Source of the DNA: Gymnogyps californianus
Taxonomy: Eukaryota; Chordata; Aves; Accipitriformes; Cathartidae
DNA: 64,000 nt
Assembly (NCBI RefSeq): GCF_018139145.2
Contig: NC_059475.1
Span: 6,857,437 to 6,921,436, forward strand
Reading direction: 5' to 3'
Numbering within the stretch: the stretch's first letter is position 1; every line of letters starts with the position of its first letter. Of this stretch, positions 1 to 11,282 are shown piece after piece. The position numbers were made by a program, and so were the translations under genes. A model generated the notes under the pieces. The model was not told the DNA's origin. It worked only from the letters and a program-made list of their open reading frames with translations, and did not search any database.

Positions 1-96
1 GAAACTTATCAAACATGAAGCAAAAAAGTTTCTAGAGACTTGGGACTCAGCATACTAAGTCGGTAATAAAGATAAACAACATGTATTTCTACTTAC
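1..96 (-). other. LGR4: LGR4 intron 12, 5' part only
   Basis: This is intronic sequence immediately after the exon 12 donor, cut by the window edge. No further exon is present in these 96 bases. Confidence 0.85.
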
Positions 97-162
97 ATTT
101 CTTCCAAAGAGTGGCAGCCCTTAAAACTTGGCAGGTCCTTTATATTGTTATAAGACAAGTCC
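97..162 (-). CDS. LGR4: LGR4 exon 12 (one leucine-rich repeat, about residues 349-370)
   Basis: A 66-bp internal exon encodes one 22-residue leucine-rich repeat of the R-spondin receptor ectodomain. On the minus strand it follows a pyrimidine-rich acceptor ending in gaag and is followed by donor gtaagt. It reads DLSYNNIKDLPSF and then a KGC motif, ending in SLEEI. The first base completes the Leu codon begun in exon 11, and the last two bases open a codon finished outside the window. The Cys (about residue 364) is, as I recall for human LGR4, disulfide-paired with a Cys encoded in exon 11. This is the last exon in the window; exon 13 must lie left of base 1. LGR5 has a different sequence here, so the paralogue choice is firm. 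Confidence 0.94.
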
Positions 163-1798
163 CTTCAAAACAGAAGATGGGTGAAAGGTGCTTAGTTCAG
201 CTGTTTTCTATTTGAAACATCTCATCACTTGTAACCATTAAATGGATTGGCAGAAAAATCTTCCTGTTAGTAACATTCTGCAGAAAAACTAAGGGCAGTT
301 TAGAGAAAATCATGAAGGGAATCACAAGTGTGATCTCTCCACAATCGTCCTAACTAGCCCCACTATCCACTTGATACATGTATACACCCAAAGATGTAGA
401 AAGACATAACTGCTATGTCAAGCTTGCAACAGTCAGCAAATAGCAGAAATAAGGCTGTCCATATAACTCTAAAATGTTGATTCATTGCCTTACATTCACT
501 CTATTCGTGTAACCTTTCCAAAAGCTACATTTCTCTCTCCCCCTTTTTGCCTCTGAATTCAGTGAACAATTTTATTTTTTTACTTTCCTGAAATATTCAA
601 CCGGTGATGTAAAGCAAGCAAGCATTAAAAAAATGTCGTCCCAAAACTCTCTATTTGGCAAACTTTAACAACTGAAACTAGTGCTCTGTAACTGGAAAGT
701 AGTGGAGAGACAGGCCGTGCCTTTTGTAGTGGCTTCAACAGCTCACGAGATCCCTCCCAACCAGTATTTTTGATTCTATATTCTATTTCTATGTATATTC
801 TATATTCTATTTCACTGCTTTCAGCTCTGCATCTGGATATACGCATACCCAAAACCCATACTATACAAATTCCCTGAATTCTGAGAGTTGTACTCTAAAA
901 AGGTTTATTGATAATCTGCTTTTTTAGAATAAACTGGATAGATGGTATGCAATGCAGGAATTTGGTGCAAATTTTGATTTAGTGTGTTGGTACCTCCCTA
1001 AGCAGAGGTAGGAAAGTTCAGAATTTTCTGCGAAACTACGCAGCAAAAAAGGATACCAGAAACTTGCAAATAATCTTCAGATTTCTGTTCAAAAGATAAA
1101 CTGCTATTTGAAAGTAAATCCTACCTCGTCATTCTTTTTCCCCAGTTTTTTTTTTTTTCTATAAAACAGAACATATTTTTCTCCTCCATTTTTCAGCACT
1201 TGCTTTTGTTCCAAATTTTCCTGTGTGTATCCTTTGCAAACATGGCTTTGCCTCTCCCCTCCCAATGGTTTCATCTACCAGGTTGGGGTTTTTTGCATTT
1301 ATTTTAACACATCCTCTACTGCTTTTTCTGTCTTGCCTTCATACTACTATCCTCTTCCTAATCCTCATCTCCATTTCTCTTGGTTCCTGATGCTCCCTCC
1401 TGTTGTGTTCCCGAACACAAAAAGTCAAAGCACTATAACTGAACTCTTCCTTAACCTCTGAATGTAGATGACTACTGTTGTGTTAAGAATGAATGGTGGC
1501 AGAGTGAATTTGAAGATGCAAACTGTTCTGCAGCACCACCTTATATATCTTTCATAACATATAAAAGAAATACAGTGCATCCCTATAAAGGGGACCCTGT
1601 TTCATGAATATAAGGCATTACATCAACTCTACCATAAGTCTTTATTTGAAGAATCGAGAAACCAGAATCAGATTTCCAACTTTGATAGAACTACTAAGAT
1701 GACCAATTCTAAGCAATACTTTTGCTTTAAATGAGATTTAAGTTTCTTTTAAAACATTTTGATGTAGATGAAAATAGGAGCACAATGTGTATACTTAC
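163..1798 (-). other. LGR4: LGR4 intron 11
   Basis: A 1.6-kb AT-rich intron. It holds a T13 run (1146-1158) and a 17-base direct repeat (773-789 and 797-813). I see no other gene in it. Confidence 0.9.
773..813. repeat. 17-base direct repeat, two copies
   Basis: The sequence attctatattctatttc occurs at 773-789 and again at 797-813, separated by 7 bases (period 24). It looks like a small local duplication in pyrimidine/AT-rich DNA. Confidence 0.85.
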
Positions 1799-1870
1799 AA
1801 AGTTCGTAGCACCTTTTGCTCTTGGCATAAATTAACAGGAATACTGTTTATCTTGGTCCCTGTTAGAGTT
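1799..1870 (-). CDS. LGR4: LGR4 exon 11 (one leucine-rich repeat, about residues 325-348)
   Basis: A 72-bp exon encodes one 24-residue leucine-rich repeat, beginning TLTGTKINSIPVNLC and ending KVLRTL. The acceptor is cacag and the donor gtaagt. The reading frame enters on the third base of a Leu codon and leaves after two bases of the next Leu, joining cleanly to exon 12. The Cys at about residue 339 is the likely disulfide partner of the Cys in exon 12; this pairing is recalled from human LGR4, not shown here. The LCQEQK signature separates LGR4 from LGR5, which differs at this position. Confidence 0.95.
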
Positions 1871-2273
1871 CTGTGAAAAAACCCAAACAAATATAAATGT
1901 TTGCATTGTTGATGGTAGATGGCATAACAAGCACATGTAAAAGCAGAATAAGGATGGTGCCTCAGCTATCGGGGGTGCTAGATTCACCCACCAAATTTTT
2001 TTTGGTTTGGTTTTTTGGAAGAGGCCAACTTTTCTGTTTTTCAGTTCTGTGAGAAGGGGGTTAGTATCAATGGCCTTTTTCATAGGCTGTTGTCAGCTTA
2101 CCCTAATTAAGAGGCACCCAGGTATCACAGTAAGGAAAGCTATATTATTACATTTATTGACAGGAAGAGAACATACATCCAGTTGCTCTCCAGATCCACT
2201 AATCCTATTTAATCACTTCACAAGAGACAAAACCAAGAAATTATTGGAAATGATTTCTGTAGAAGATACTTAC
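1871..2273 (-). other. LGR4: LGR4 intron 10
   Basis: A 403-bp intron between exons 10 and 11. Nothing is recognised in it apart from short AT-rich stretches. Confidence 0.9.
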
Positions 2274-2342
2274 AAGCTCTCCAGATTAACGGTTCCTGTC
2301 AAATTAGGAAACCACTGCACCATGCTGGCACCCCGAATGACC
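2274..2342 (-). CDS. LGR4: LGR4 exon 10 (one leucine-rich repeat, about residues 302-324)
   Basis: A 69-bp exon encodes a 23-residue repeat starting VIRGASMVQWFPNLTG and ending NLESL. The acceptor is a T-rich tract ending tttag and the donor is gtaagt. NLT is an N-glycosylation sequon at about residue 314, matching the site I recall in human LGR4. The Trp after VQ occupies a position I remember as Gln in human LGR4; substitution here seems tolerated. VIRGASMV is diagnostic of LGR4. A 117-codon open frame on the opposite strand crosses this exon and is a shadow. Confidence 0.95.
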
Positions 2343-3052
2343 CTAAAAAAATCCCCATGAAAATTAGCTGTAAACTATTATGCAAATGAATTGTGACATT
2401 CAATCCTGCTATCAGGCAGATATTTTCCCTAAGGAGACATTCTAACATTCTTATTGCTTTTGTTTAAATTTTACACATGAACAGTGTGTAAAAGATAGTC
2501 TTTTCACTGCTTCTTATACTAGTAATTTGCTCAATAAATTACTCCTCCATTAGCAAACAACTGGAATTCATCAAGCTGGAAAAAGTCATATCAACACACG
2601 TATGAAAAGGGCATAAACTCATAGGTAGTTTGTAGTTCAAAGTTTGAAGTCTCACTCCATTTTGCTTACTTGTCACCCCCAGAACTGCTATCTTTTGAGA
2701 GCATGCATGCACTAACCTGCAAAACATTCTCACAATGTACATCCCTGTTCAAAAACCACCTAGAACATATTGCAGTTTGTTTAAGTAAGAACCTGAGCAT
2801 TTGGCCTGAGGTTATGTGTCTTATGCAAGGTAATGAAGATAAAAAAAAAAAAAAAAAAAAGGTTGTAGAGCGTATTCACTAGAGCTTCTTAAGACACTGG
2901 ATATTCCCAACAATAACAATATTTATTAAAGCTTACTGCAAAAAAATTGTAAGGTAAGAGGCAGTAAGAAAATTCAGTTATTTTGAGTTCTTAGTCACAA
3001 CGTTTCATATCCATATCCATTTATTGTACTGGATAGCTGAGACGATACTTAC
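2343..3052 (-). other. LGR4: LGR4 intron 9
   Basis: A 710-bp intron. It contains an uninterrupted A20 run at 2841-2860 and no other recognisable element. Confidence 0.9.
2841..2860. repeat. A20 homopolymer
   Basis: Twenty consecutive A on the plus strand within intron 9. I recognise no retroposon body next to it. Confidence 0.95.
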
Positions 3053-3124
3053 AGGGAATGCAGATCTGACAGATTCTGAAATGCTGAGTTCCCCACAAAA
3101 GACAAAGGATTATCATACAAATGT
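3053..3124 (-). CDS. LGR4: LGR4 exon 9 (one leucine-rich repeat, about residues 278-301)
   Basis: A 72-bp exon encodes a 24-residue repeat, [15 protein letters not shown] followed by QNLSDLHSL. The acceptor is cccag and the donor gtaagt. NLS at about residue 294 is an N-glycosylation sequon, in register with the one I recall in human LGR4. The exon lies only 86 bp upstream of exon 8 in genome coordinates, although it follows exon 8 in the transcript. The joint with exon 8 recreates Thr-Ile-His across the split codon, which confirms the phase. Confidence 0.95.
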
Positions 3125-3210
3125 CTGGGAAATGAAAAACACGTTTCAATCATTGTTCGTACAGTCACTGTCTGCTAAAGACTAAAAATAGATGCATGAA
3201 AATTACTTAC
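3125..3210 (-). other. LGR4: LGR4 intron 8 (86 bp)
   Basis: The shortest intron in the window, only 86 bp from donor gtaagt of exon 8 to acceptor cccag of exon 9. This is near the practical lower size for vertebrate splicing. It suggests the two exons are recognised across the intron rather than across the exon. Confidence 0.93.
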
Positions 3211-3282
3211 ATTGTTCTTAGAAGGGGGTTTCCTGCAAATGCACCATCAGGAATTATGGAAATGTAGTTACTGTGAAATCCC
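3211..3282 (-). CDS. LGR4: LGR4 exon 8 (one leucine-rich repeat, about residues 254-277)
   Basis: A 72-bp exon encodes a 24-residue repeat starting GFHSNYISIIPDGAF and ending NPLLRT. The acceptor is tttag and the donor gtaagt. GFHSN is shared by LGR4 and LGR5, but the IPDGAF and GNPLLRTI stretch follows LGR4. The exon starts with the third base of the Leu codon opened in exon 7. It is separated from exon 9 by an unusually short intron of 86 bp. Confidence 0.95.
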
Positions 3283-3866
3283 CTAAAGATATTAGCAAAG
3301 AAGAAAACCAACATTTAAAAATATACTGCCAGTAGATTCAACCAATAGTCATTTTCTTCACACCTACTCAATTCCCAATCCTGCCAAGAACAGGATTGTA
3401 GTTAAACAGGAATAAGTCAAACTGTAGGAATAACTTTGAAGGTATGATTTCTGTCTACTGCATATCAGCTAAACTGAAAATATTTCATTAGAAAGAAACT
3501 ATTCTGTCCAAAACATGATCCTGTGCTTTCTCTCTTCTTCCTCCTCTTTTAAGGAGGGGACAAGGAAAACATGTGTGATCAGTGAATACTTAATTCTGCT
3601 ACTGGAGGCCAAAACCAGCTCATGATTAAGATCTATGCTAATGGTTCTCCTGAATAAATTGCTTGCTTATATAACTCCAAAATCATTTTCAATAGGTTCC
3701 CTCTCTAGCTGATGATTATATTTTCCTTTAATTATAGCTTCACTTAGCATAACTTAATCTGATTTAGGTTGCTGCATAATGACACAAGCATTCTTAAATC
3801 CAGGAATTTTTCTCTTTTTATTTATGGAAAGGAGAAAGAAAACTGGTAAAAAGGGAGAATACTCAC
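3283..3866 (-). other. LGR4: LGR4 intron 7
   Basis: A 584-bp intron with nothing recognised. Confidence 0.9.
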
Positions 3867-3935
3867 AACTCCTTTAGACTTGGGAGTGCTTTTATGGCTT
3901 CAGGGAACTCTACCATGTTATTATAATTTAAATCC
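3867..3935 (-). CDS. LGR4: LGR4 exon 7 (one leucine-rich repeat, about residues 231-253)
   Basis: A 69-bp exon encodes a 23-residue repeat, DLNYNNMVEFPEAIKAL then PSLKEL. The acceptor is ttctag. The donor is gtgagt, one of two in this gene segment that use gtgag rather than gtaag. The repeat is one residue short of the 24-residue norm, as at the same place in human LGR4 as I remember it. PEAIKALPSLKEL distinguishes it from the LGR5 counterpart. Confidence 0.95.
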
Positions 3936-5717
3936 CTAGAAGAAACAAAGCAGGAAAATTATAAAATTCTTAACAGTGGTCATGAGTTGTCAAACAGTTT
4001 TTGTTTAAGACAATTCAATGAAAGTAAAAAGTTCTCAGAACATCTTTAACTAGACCATAGAATAACTTTAACTTAGATTTAGTCTTCTGATGTTTTACAT
4101 GCTTTATAACCAGCTAATAACTTAGGTAAGATATTTAATATTATCCAGAGGATTATTCATATTAAGTCAAATGACATTTCCTTACAGCGAAGCTCAGTAT
4201 TTTTCAACACTTCACAGATTTTTCTTCAACAGAATTTAAATGGAAATGAACTAAGATTTCAAAGTTTAAAAAAAAAAAAAGTAGATACAAATGACTACTC
4301 TTTATTAGCTTACTAAGAAAACTTTTCTTTCAGGTTTTATAAAACAAACAGTAAATAAGTCATTAGGTAATAGCAGACCTTGTAGCACAAACAATTATAA
4401 ACACTGAAGAGAAGCAGAGGGAAATCTCATCACACTGAATCAGTACACATTGGTGACAGGGATCGGTTGAAATCTCAGTTAACCTGTCACTGTTCTAGCA
4501 GTAATGTCAGGACCTGCTACAGTCTTTTTTCTGCAAAAGGGACTCCTTATGAGAAGCAAAAACATTTTGAGAGTCTTACATCAGCTGTGCATATTTACAT
4601 AGCATCTAATTATTACTTAATTGAGGTTCTAAGAGTATGACAAGACAGTTGGAGTAAGCAGCATTCCTGGACTCATCCAAACTCCTCATGTTAAGAGAGG
4701 CTGTCACTGGCTTGCCCTTGCTCTCCTTCATTTGTTTTACTTACTTAGCATTTTCTTAAACATAACAAAATGCATCGTTGAAGGATATACTGCTTATTAG
4801 ACATTCACTGAGTGAGCTGAAGGGAAATGGGGAATGTAACCCAAGCAGCTGAAAGCCATGCCTTGCCAAGGAGGCACTCTGGAGGTTGAGGAGTACTGTG
4901 GAGCTAGGATCCGGCCACTACGGACACCCAGTTCTGGGGGGAGTATGAATTGTCAGCGGGGACAACAGACACGGGGCGAGGGGAAGGTGATGCTTCCCGC
5001 TCTCACCCCCTGTTTCTGTCTGAAGGAACATAAGGCTCACTGTTTCAGATAAACCAGTCCATCATCTTAACATTTGCTGGTATTTGAAGTGAACTCAGGT
5101 GAATCTCTTGTACGAGAGGCTGGGAACCAGGAGCTGGGCTGTTCTCTATCAGCCTGCAGAGGATCGGTTCAGGAGCTGCGGGGACGCATGAGCAACAGTC
5201 TCCTTGGCAGGCAGCAGTGCCCATCCAGTAATGGAGGAGCAGTGGAGAAACAGCCTGCCGGGGCCCTCTGAGAAACCTCCTATTGTCACACAACAGTTTT
5301 GGCAGTGTATCTTAAATACGTCTAATCCTACAGTAAATCTGAGAAACAAATATTTGTCCCTTATCACCCACAGGGCCGCTCAAACACTTCTGATATATCC
5401 ACCTGACTCAGTGGAGTGCTATGCAAAGATACACCAGCTAGATCAGGGCTAGAAACATTAGAGCCACATCACCCAGCATGACATTTCACCCAGGCTAATA
5501 TTTACCTGCTTCTCAACATAGTTAATTAGTTTTGGTGGAGCACTGCACTGATACTAGCCTTCAGTTCCAAAACCTGAGCTGGACCTAAGTGTCAGTGCTA
5601 TGTGTTGCGCGGTGCACACATGCCTTACTTGCAAAATCTTCACCATACCAGTAAGGTAACCTTGATTAAGCTGGGAATGAGACAAACACTGAACAACGAA
5701 TTACTTTAAGTACTTAC
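3936..5717 (-). other. LGR4: LGR4 intron 6
   Basis: A 1.8-kb intron with an A13 run at 4268-4280. A moderately GC-rich stretch (about 4850-5460) carries several short overlapping open frames on both strands. None resembles a known protein and none has an exon-like structure. Confidence 0.9.
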
Positions 5718-5789
5718 AAGGTTTCAAGGTTGTCTAATCCATCAAAACAGTGTTTTCCTATAGTTTTTATTTTATTATTATGAAGATGT
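5718..5789 (-). CDS. LGR4: LGR4 exon 6 (one leucine-rich repeat, about residues 207-230)
   Basis: A 72-bp exon encodes a 24-residue repeat beginning [15 protein letters not shown] and ending DNLETL. The acceptor is ttttag and the donor gtaagt. HLHNN and [18 protein letters not shown] across the exon 6-7 joint are characteristic of the LGR4/5/6 ectodomain, with the DGLDN wording closest to LGR4. The middle of the repeat (KTIGK) differs from the human wording I recall; this is the more variable side of the repeat. The frame matches both neighbours. Confidence 0.95.
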
Positions 5790-6458
5790 CTAAAAAGCAA
5801 AAACAAAACAAGTATGAAAACAAGTGAATAATTTCATGTAAGTTAACAAATTAGCAGATATTTCTATGAAATCAAGACAGTTGAATGGTTTAGAAAAACC
5901 ATTGCATGGGGTGGATTATGCAGAAGAATGTCTTTCACCTCCAGACAGAAATATTTCATCCTCATATGGGAACAGAATAGACTGCCCATAGTCAAGACAA
6001 CCTATTTTAAACCTTTACTCACTATCCAGAAGTGTGATAAAAATATGATTTAAACATATAAATCAAACTAATTTTTCATATTCATCCCTGGAGATATTTT
6101 AGACTACACAAAAACAGGTCTATGGCAGATAATATTTTCTTCTTTTAATATCTCTGAAAGCTTTCTCTGACAACCATTGGTTTGAAATATTCATTACTAA
6201 AACGACACGTCAGGAAAATATATGTCAATCTCACTAACCATAGCCCATTTCACTTTCTGTTTAGGAGAAAGTCTTTAGCAAACCTTCAGCGGGTTGTCTA
6301 GTATCATGGTATCATCTCACGTTGGCGGTATAGCCTGTTACTAGACAACTGAGCTAAAACATAGCAAAATACCATTTTCAGTGCCATCCTAGATTAATCA
6401 AAACTGTAACTGAGACAACAATCGAAGTGACCTATGAAATACAGTTACAAATACTCAC
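5790..6458 (-). other. LGR4: LGR4 intron 5
   Basis: A 669-bp AT-rich intron with nothing recognised. Confidence 0.9.
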
Positions 6459-6674
6459 AGAACAACAAGACTTGAAAGGTTTGTAAATGCATAGTCAGGA
6501 ATGTGCGTTATTTTGTTGAGAGCCAGCGTTAACGCCTGCAGAGAGGGGAGATTGCTGAGCGGATAGATGGGAACTTCTGTCAAGCTGTTGTCATCCAACC
6601 AAAGGTGACGCAACTGCACCAGACCCTCAAAACTGTCTTCTGGTATGGCAGTAATATGGTTAGCATCTAAACGC
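6459..6674 (-). CDS. LGR4: LGR4 exon 5 (three leucine-rich repeats, about residues 135-206)
   Basis: A 216-bp exon encodes three successive 24-residue repeats without an intron between them. They start [30 protein letters not shown] and [15 protein letters not shown]. The acceptor is aatgtag and the donor gtgagt. The exon carries the acidic concave-face residues of RLDAN and WLDDN (about Asp137, Asp161 and Asp162). I recall these as part of the R-spondin furin-domain contact in LGR4 structures; that role is from family knowledge, not from this sequence. NLSS near the end is a sequon at about residue 199, as in human LGR4. It is the longest coding exon in the window and the best anchor for identifying the gene. 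Confidence 0.97.
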
Positions 6675-7537
6675 CTACATTAAAACAGAAAGAATTCACA
6701 TAGCAAACTCACAAACTACAGATAAGTAAAAATATCAATTAAAGTCCTATTACTCCTGAGTATTTTTTTTAAGCTTAAATATGCTTTACTGAAATAATTT
6801 AATATCGGAAAGTTTGAAGGTTTGCTGAATGACGCATGAACACCCTTTCAAGGCAAATGAAGAGCCCATAAAAGAAAGCTTCATAAAAAACTTCTTCTCA
6901 GACATTTTTAAGAAAACATTTTAACAAATTCATATGCTTATAATCAGCTTAACAAAGCGAACTGGTAACTTTATAGACACCTCCCCCCCAAAAACCCCCA
7001 GCTGCTAATACTGGAACAAGTCTTTAAAATGGTAGCTTGATAGGGTATTAAAGATTGCAGAGGCATTTACTCATTTGAACTGATTATCCCTATAGCTACA
7101 TTGTCGATACCATCGTACACTGTTACATGCTTTGCTTTGTGGTACTGCTATACACCTTAAGTGACTACTTTAGAGAAAAAGATTATTAAAAGCAGTTCTT
7201 GAACAGAGTTATGAATTATCCTGACAAATAAAACATTATATCAACTAAAACTGAGAAATTTCTTTCACTCTTGCACCTGATCCTTTCTAACATGCTCCAC
7301 AACAAAATGCAAAATAGCACATCAGCACTGTTGACTATTGTACATTACTGGATTTGCCATCACACTTTTTCCCCAAATGAACTCCGATCGCAAACATTAG
7401 CAGTAGTAACACACATGGAAAGCAACTTAACTGTCTTTCATACAGAAAGTCAAACCACGTGTGACAATTAGTTCTGCTACAGTTACTGGCTCACCTATGC
7501 TATAGGGTTTCACCACTTCTTCAGGTTTCAAAGCATG

Positions 7538-7555
7538 AAAAAAAAAAAAAAAAAA
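7538..7555. repeat. A18 homopolymer
   Basis: Eighteen consecutive A on the plus strand in intron 4, with no recognised retroposon beside it. Confidence 0.95.
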
Positions 7556-9037
7556 GAACTCCACACCTGGAAACCTAGGAGGCTAAAATGCACATCCTCA
7601 GCTCCGGCTCCAGATGTGAAGCCCTCACAACGGGAGGCACAGGTGTTACTGTCAGAGTCTGCCTCAGAATCCTGATCCACGACAACTGACGAACCTGATA
7701 CTGCAACTTCTTGTCTGATGGCTTTGGTAGCAACAACAGAAACTCTCATACAAAATGACATGTGCTTTTTCCTCATGCAATATGCTCTGAACCAATTTGT
7801 TTTTTCATCTTCCTACACTAGCAGCGTAGTTACTTGGATAGCATCACTGGCAATCAGGGCAGGCAAAAGACACAGACAGGGACCAGTTCAGGTTTGTCTA
7901 CACTACATAATGCAACCAGATGTGTCAAAGACAAAACTCAAAGATCACCCATACCGAAAGCTTAAGCTTGGATTATACACAGATGGAAGCCCCAGGAATG
8001 GGCAGCGGCAAGGAATGACCCAGGAAGAAGCAAAACGCTAATAAAGTGCTATTCTTCATATGGAGATGAGAGGAAAGGTCAGCAGTGATAGCCCACAAGA
8101 TGAAAAAAAAAATGGACTGTAACCGATCCGAGCCAGTGTAGGGCTGAGAGCAACAGGCAATGTTTGACTGTCCTCTGACCTAGAGGCTGTCTTCTCTAGG
8201 TCAACACACAGCTGAACCATGGTGACTTTGCTGCAAACATGGAAGAAAACACCTTGCATAACTGCTTTGAAATGACTGGTGTACCAGGCGTGGTATGTAT
8301 GCTGCTGTTCAGGGAGACAAAACACATATACCCTCCTCCATTAGCATCAATGTTCATTACAATACAAATCCGCACAGGTTTTGAGTTATACTAAGCATTC
8401 ACTGTGTTTCTAAAGCCATGATCAGACATGCTCTTGAAAGTCTAGCTGGGTTAGTTTAAGAAGTCATTGCCTCCAGCCATTCATCCCATCCCTCTCTGGG
8501 CTGGCAGAGTGTACCAAGTGACTGTGCTGCGTTTGTCCCTAGGCACAGTCACGACAGCTTAAACAGTAGTGAAAGTGCTTCTGGACACCAACACTTATAG
8601 GATGTGCTGAATTCAAACAGAGAAGACAAGCTTGATCAAGAATTAATGCACTTAATCTATTTCCGTAAAAGACAGTTTTGTTGTTGTGATGCACATGGTT
8701 TACATATTTCAATTTATTAGGGAAAAAAGTCAGCAGTTGAATTTCCAAGTAATAAAAAGTCAAGAAATACATCAAATTAAGCAACAAATACACCAATACA
8801 AGTGGGAACTTACAAAACTGTCTGCAGTCAAAGGTTCTCTCCTAAGATGGGTGAGGTGCCATTAGCTCTAAAGCTATACATCAAAGAGCTAATTCCTATG
8901 GTTCATATACTGGCATCCACTTATCATTTGCCCCATGGTCTGACAGGTGTGTACGCTATTCTGTTTGAATGCTTTTAGGCTGCACTGAGACTGGAACGTT
9001 TCAGAGAAATTAAACATCTGATGATAATAAAGAAAAA

Positions 9038-9054
9038 GGGGGGGGGGGGCGGGG
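9038..9054. repeat. Poly-G tract
   Basis: G12, then one C, then G4 on the plus strand. It follows an AAAAA stretch in intron 4. Confidence 0.93.
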
Positions 9055-9223
9055 AGGAAAAAAGCCTGCGGCTCTGTTTAACAAAAAAAAAACAAAACCC
9101 AAAACACTAGAAGTTACCTGTCTTTCTTCTCTCTCCTAAATTCACACACCTCCCTGAAGATCAAAAGAATTATTTTCCAGTGGAATAAACATATCCGAGT
9201 CTCCTACAACTAATTTCTCCCTG

Positions 9224-9288
9224 CCCCCCCCTCCCCCCATTTTTGGTTTGGGGTTTTGGGGGGGGTTGGGTTTTTGGGGTTTTTTGGA
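9224..9288. repeat. C-run followed by G/T-rich tract with quadruplex pattern
   Basis: Two C-runs at about 9224-9238 are followed by a T/G tract at 9241-9288. The plus strand has G-runs at 9250-9253, 9258-9265, 9268-9270 and 9276-9279, with loops of 4, 2 and 5 bases. That meets the usual four-run pattern for a G-quadruplex. Folding is inferred, not shown. Confidence 0.75.
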
Positions 9289-11282
9289 GAAGCAGCATAC
9301 TCGAGAGGCAGGCCTCAGTCCTTGTCACTACGTGTCTATGCCTATGTTTGTACTTTCACTGTGTTCCTTACTAAATTTCATTTACTCTAGCAGACTTTGG
9401 AAAACAAAAACACACAATGAAGCCCCAAGCCCTGCTCCTCCTCTCCCACCATTAAAGCAGAAGATGACCAGAGGAAGGATGGATGCACGCAACGAGGGAG
9501 TCAAACTCTCAGCCAGGGAGAACAAAGAGGGTCATGGAGAAGACGACAGACCCTTCATCCCTAGCTTGCTTTGCCAAGACCTCTGTCCCCCACCGCAAGC
9601 AGATCGAGTACCCAAGTAATTCTGCATCTTAAACTGATGGCTCTCCACAGCCATCCAGTCCGTTGTGTTCACCTTCTCCTGCCTACAGCAGTAAAACTGA
9701 GAGGGGGAAAGAAGAACACTACCCACCGTTGTCACTGAGCAGGGAAGTACGGAAGGTGAAAGAGGGTGCTTTTCTGGCTCTCTGTCACTTCTTTGCAAAC
9801 TTTTGGCATCATCTTAACAAATGTGATGTCTGAATAGAGCTGAAAGTAATTAGCAATGCCAAATCATAAAGCCAAAGTCAAGCAGAAGGACAGGACATCA
9901 TGCTGTGATTATTTGTGTCTCCCTCACTCTCCATTTACATAGCGACTTCCCGATCTCGACGGCTGAAGATCACTGTGCTAGCCCAAGGTTCTCCCAGAGG
10001 CCAATGGATATATCAATAAAATAGTTGAAAACAGACAGTTTGCCCAGAGTTTTCATTGACCTGCATTTACAGTTTTAAAGGGAAAACCTGTGACTTACAA
10101 ATGTTACAGCAATAAGCACAGCATCAAAAGAACCAAAGGGGGTATTATTATGATTACACAAAAAATATTTATTGGTGCTGGATTTCTGTTATTAGTTGTC
10201 ATACCTCAAGACTTATTTTTAACTAATTCGGCCATTTCTGTCTCATCCACATTTTTTGTGTTCCTTCATGCCTCTTAGTGTAAGCCTGATGTGCTACAGT
10301 TTTTTTTTTTCTCTTCCAAACAGTCAAAGCTTATCCACATTACGTTCAATGCACAAAACACAGCTGAAATGCTTCTATTTAGTGCGAAACGCACATAATG
10401 GAGTACTTTGTGAAACAACTGAAAAGCAAACCGAAAATGTTTGACAACTTCCACAAAATATTACAACTAAGGAACACACCTTTTCTTTAATATGGGATAA
10501 TAGAGTATTCACTAGCTCCAATAACTAGCAAAGTACAAGCAATATTCTTCACTTGGACTGAACTTTTACAAAGACTGTCCTTTTCCATTTAAGTGTTAAA
10601 GATAAGACTATGTTCTTTAAATTAGAGCTTGCAGCATGTACTTAAATTCCTTAATCTTTCAGAAGCTACTCCAATTCCAGCTTCCCTATAGGCATTGGCT
10701 TGTGAGAGACCTTTACATTTTAGTCTATAAATTCAGAGTTCACTTGCAGAGCTGTCATCTTCACTTTTATTACCTGTCATGTTCCCTCCTCACCAAACTC
10801 CAACTCTACAAGAAGAAAGAGCAGGAGGATGATAGAAACCTATACATTCAGCAGCTCTTGTATCAGTATTTGACATATTGTTTAAAAAAGTAAAGAATGT
10901 AGCAACTTGAAGGTCTTCAAACAATTAACTCGGCTTTAAGGAAACTACAAAACTAATAGGAACTCCTACCTCAATTCAAATGAATAAAAGTTCTGAAGTC
11001 TAACACACACATATATATGAATTTTTTATATTTATATAGTAATATAAATACACACAAAAATACCATTCCAACTTCAGCATGTTTCAAATTTTCATAAAGC
11101 TTTTCACTACAAATCTTAGGCCATGCCTGCCAGGAGTATGCTAGTGTATGGAGAGCAGACACCTGGGAGGTGGCACGGCATGGCATCCAGCTTTTAAAAT
11201 ACATTACAGTGGGGGGAGGGGGAAAAAAGGTAGGAAAAAGCATTGATAAATTTATTCATTTCTGGAGCATTGGGACCTTAAG

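Noticed and set aside
2007..2360. 117-codon plus-strand open frame across exon 10
   Set aside because: It is antisense shadow of a real LGR4 exon and adjoining intron.
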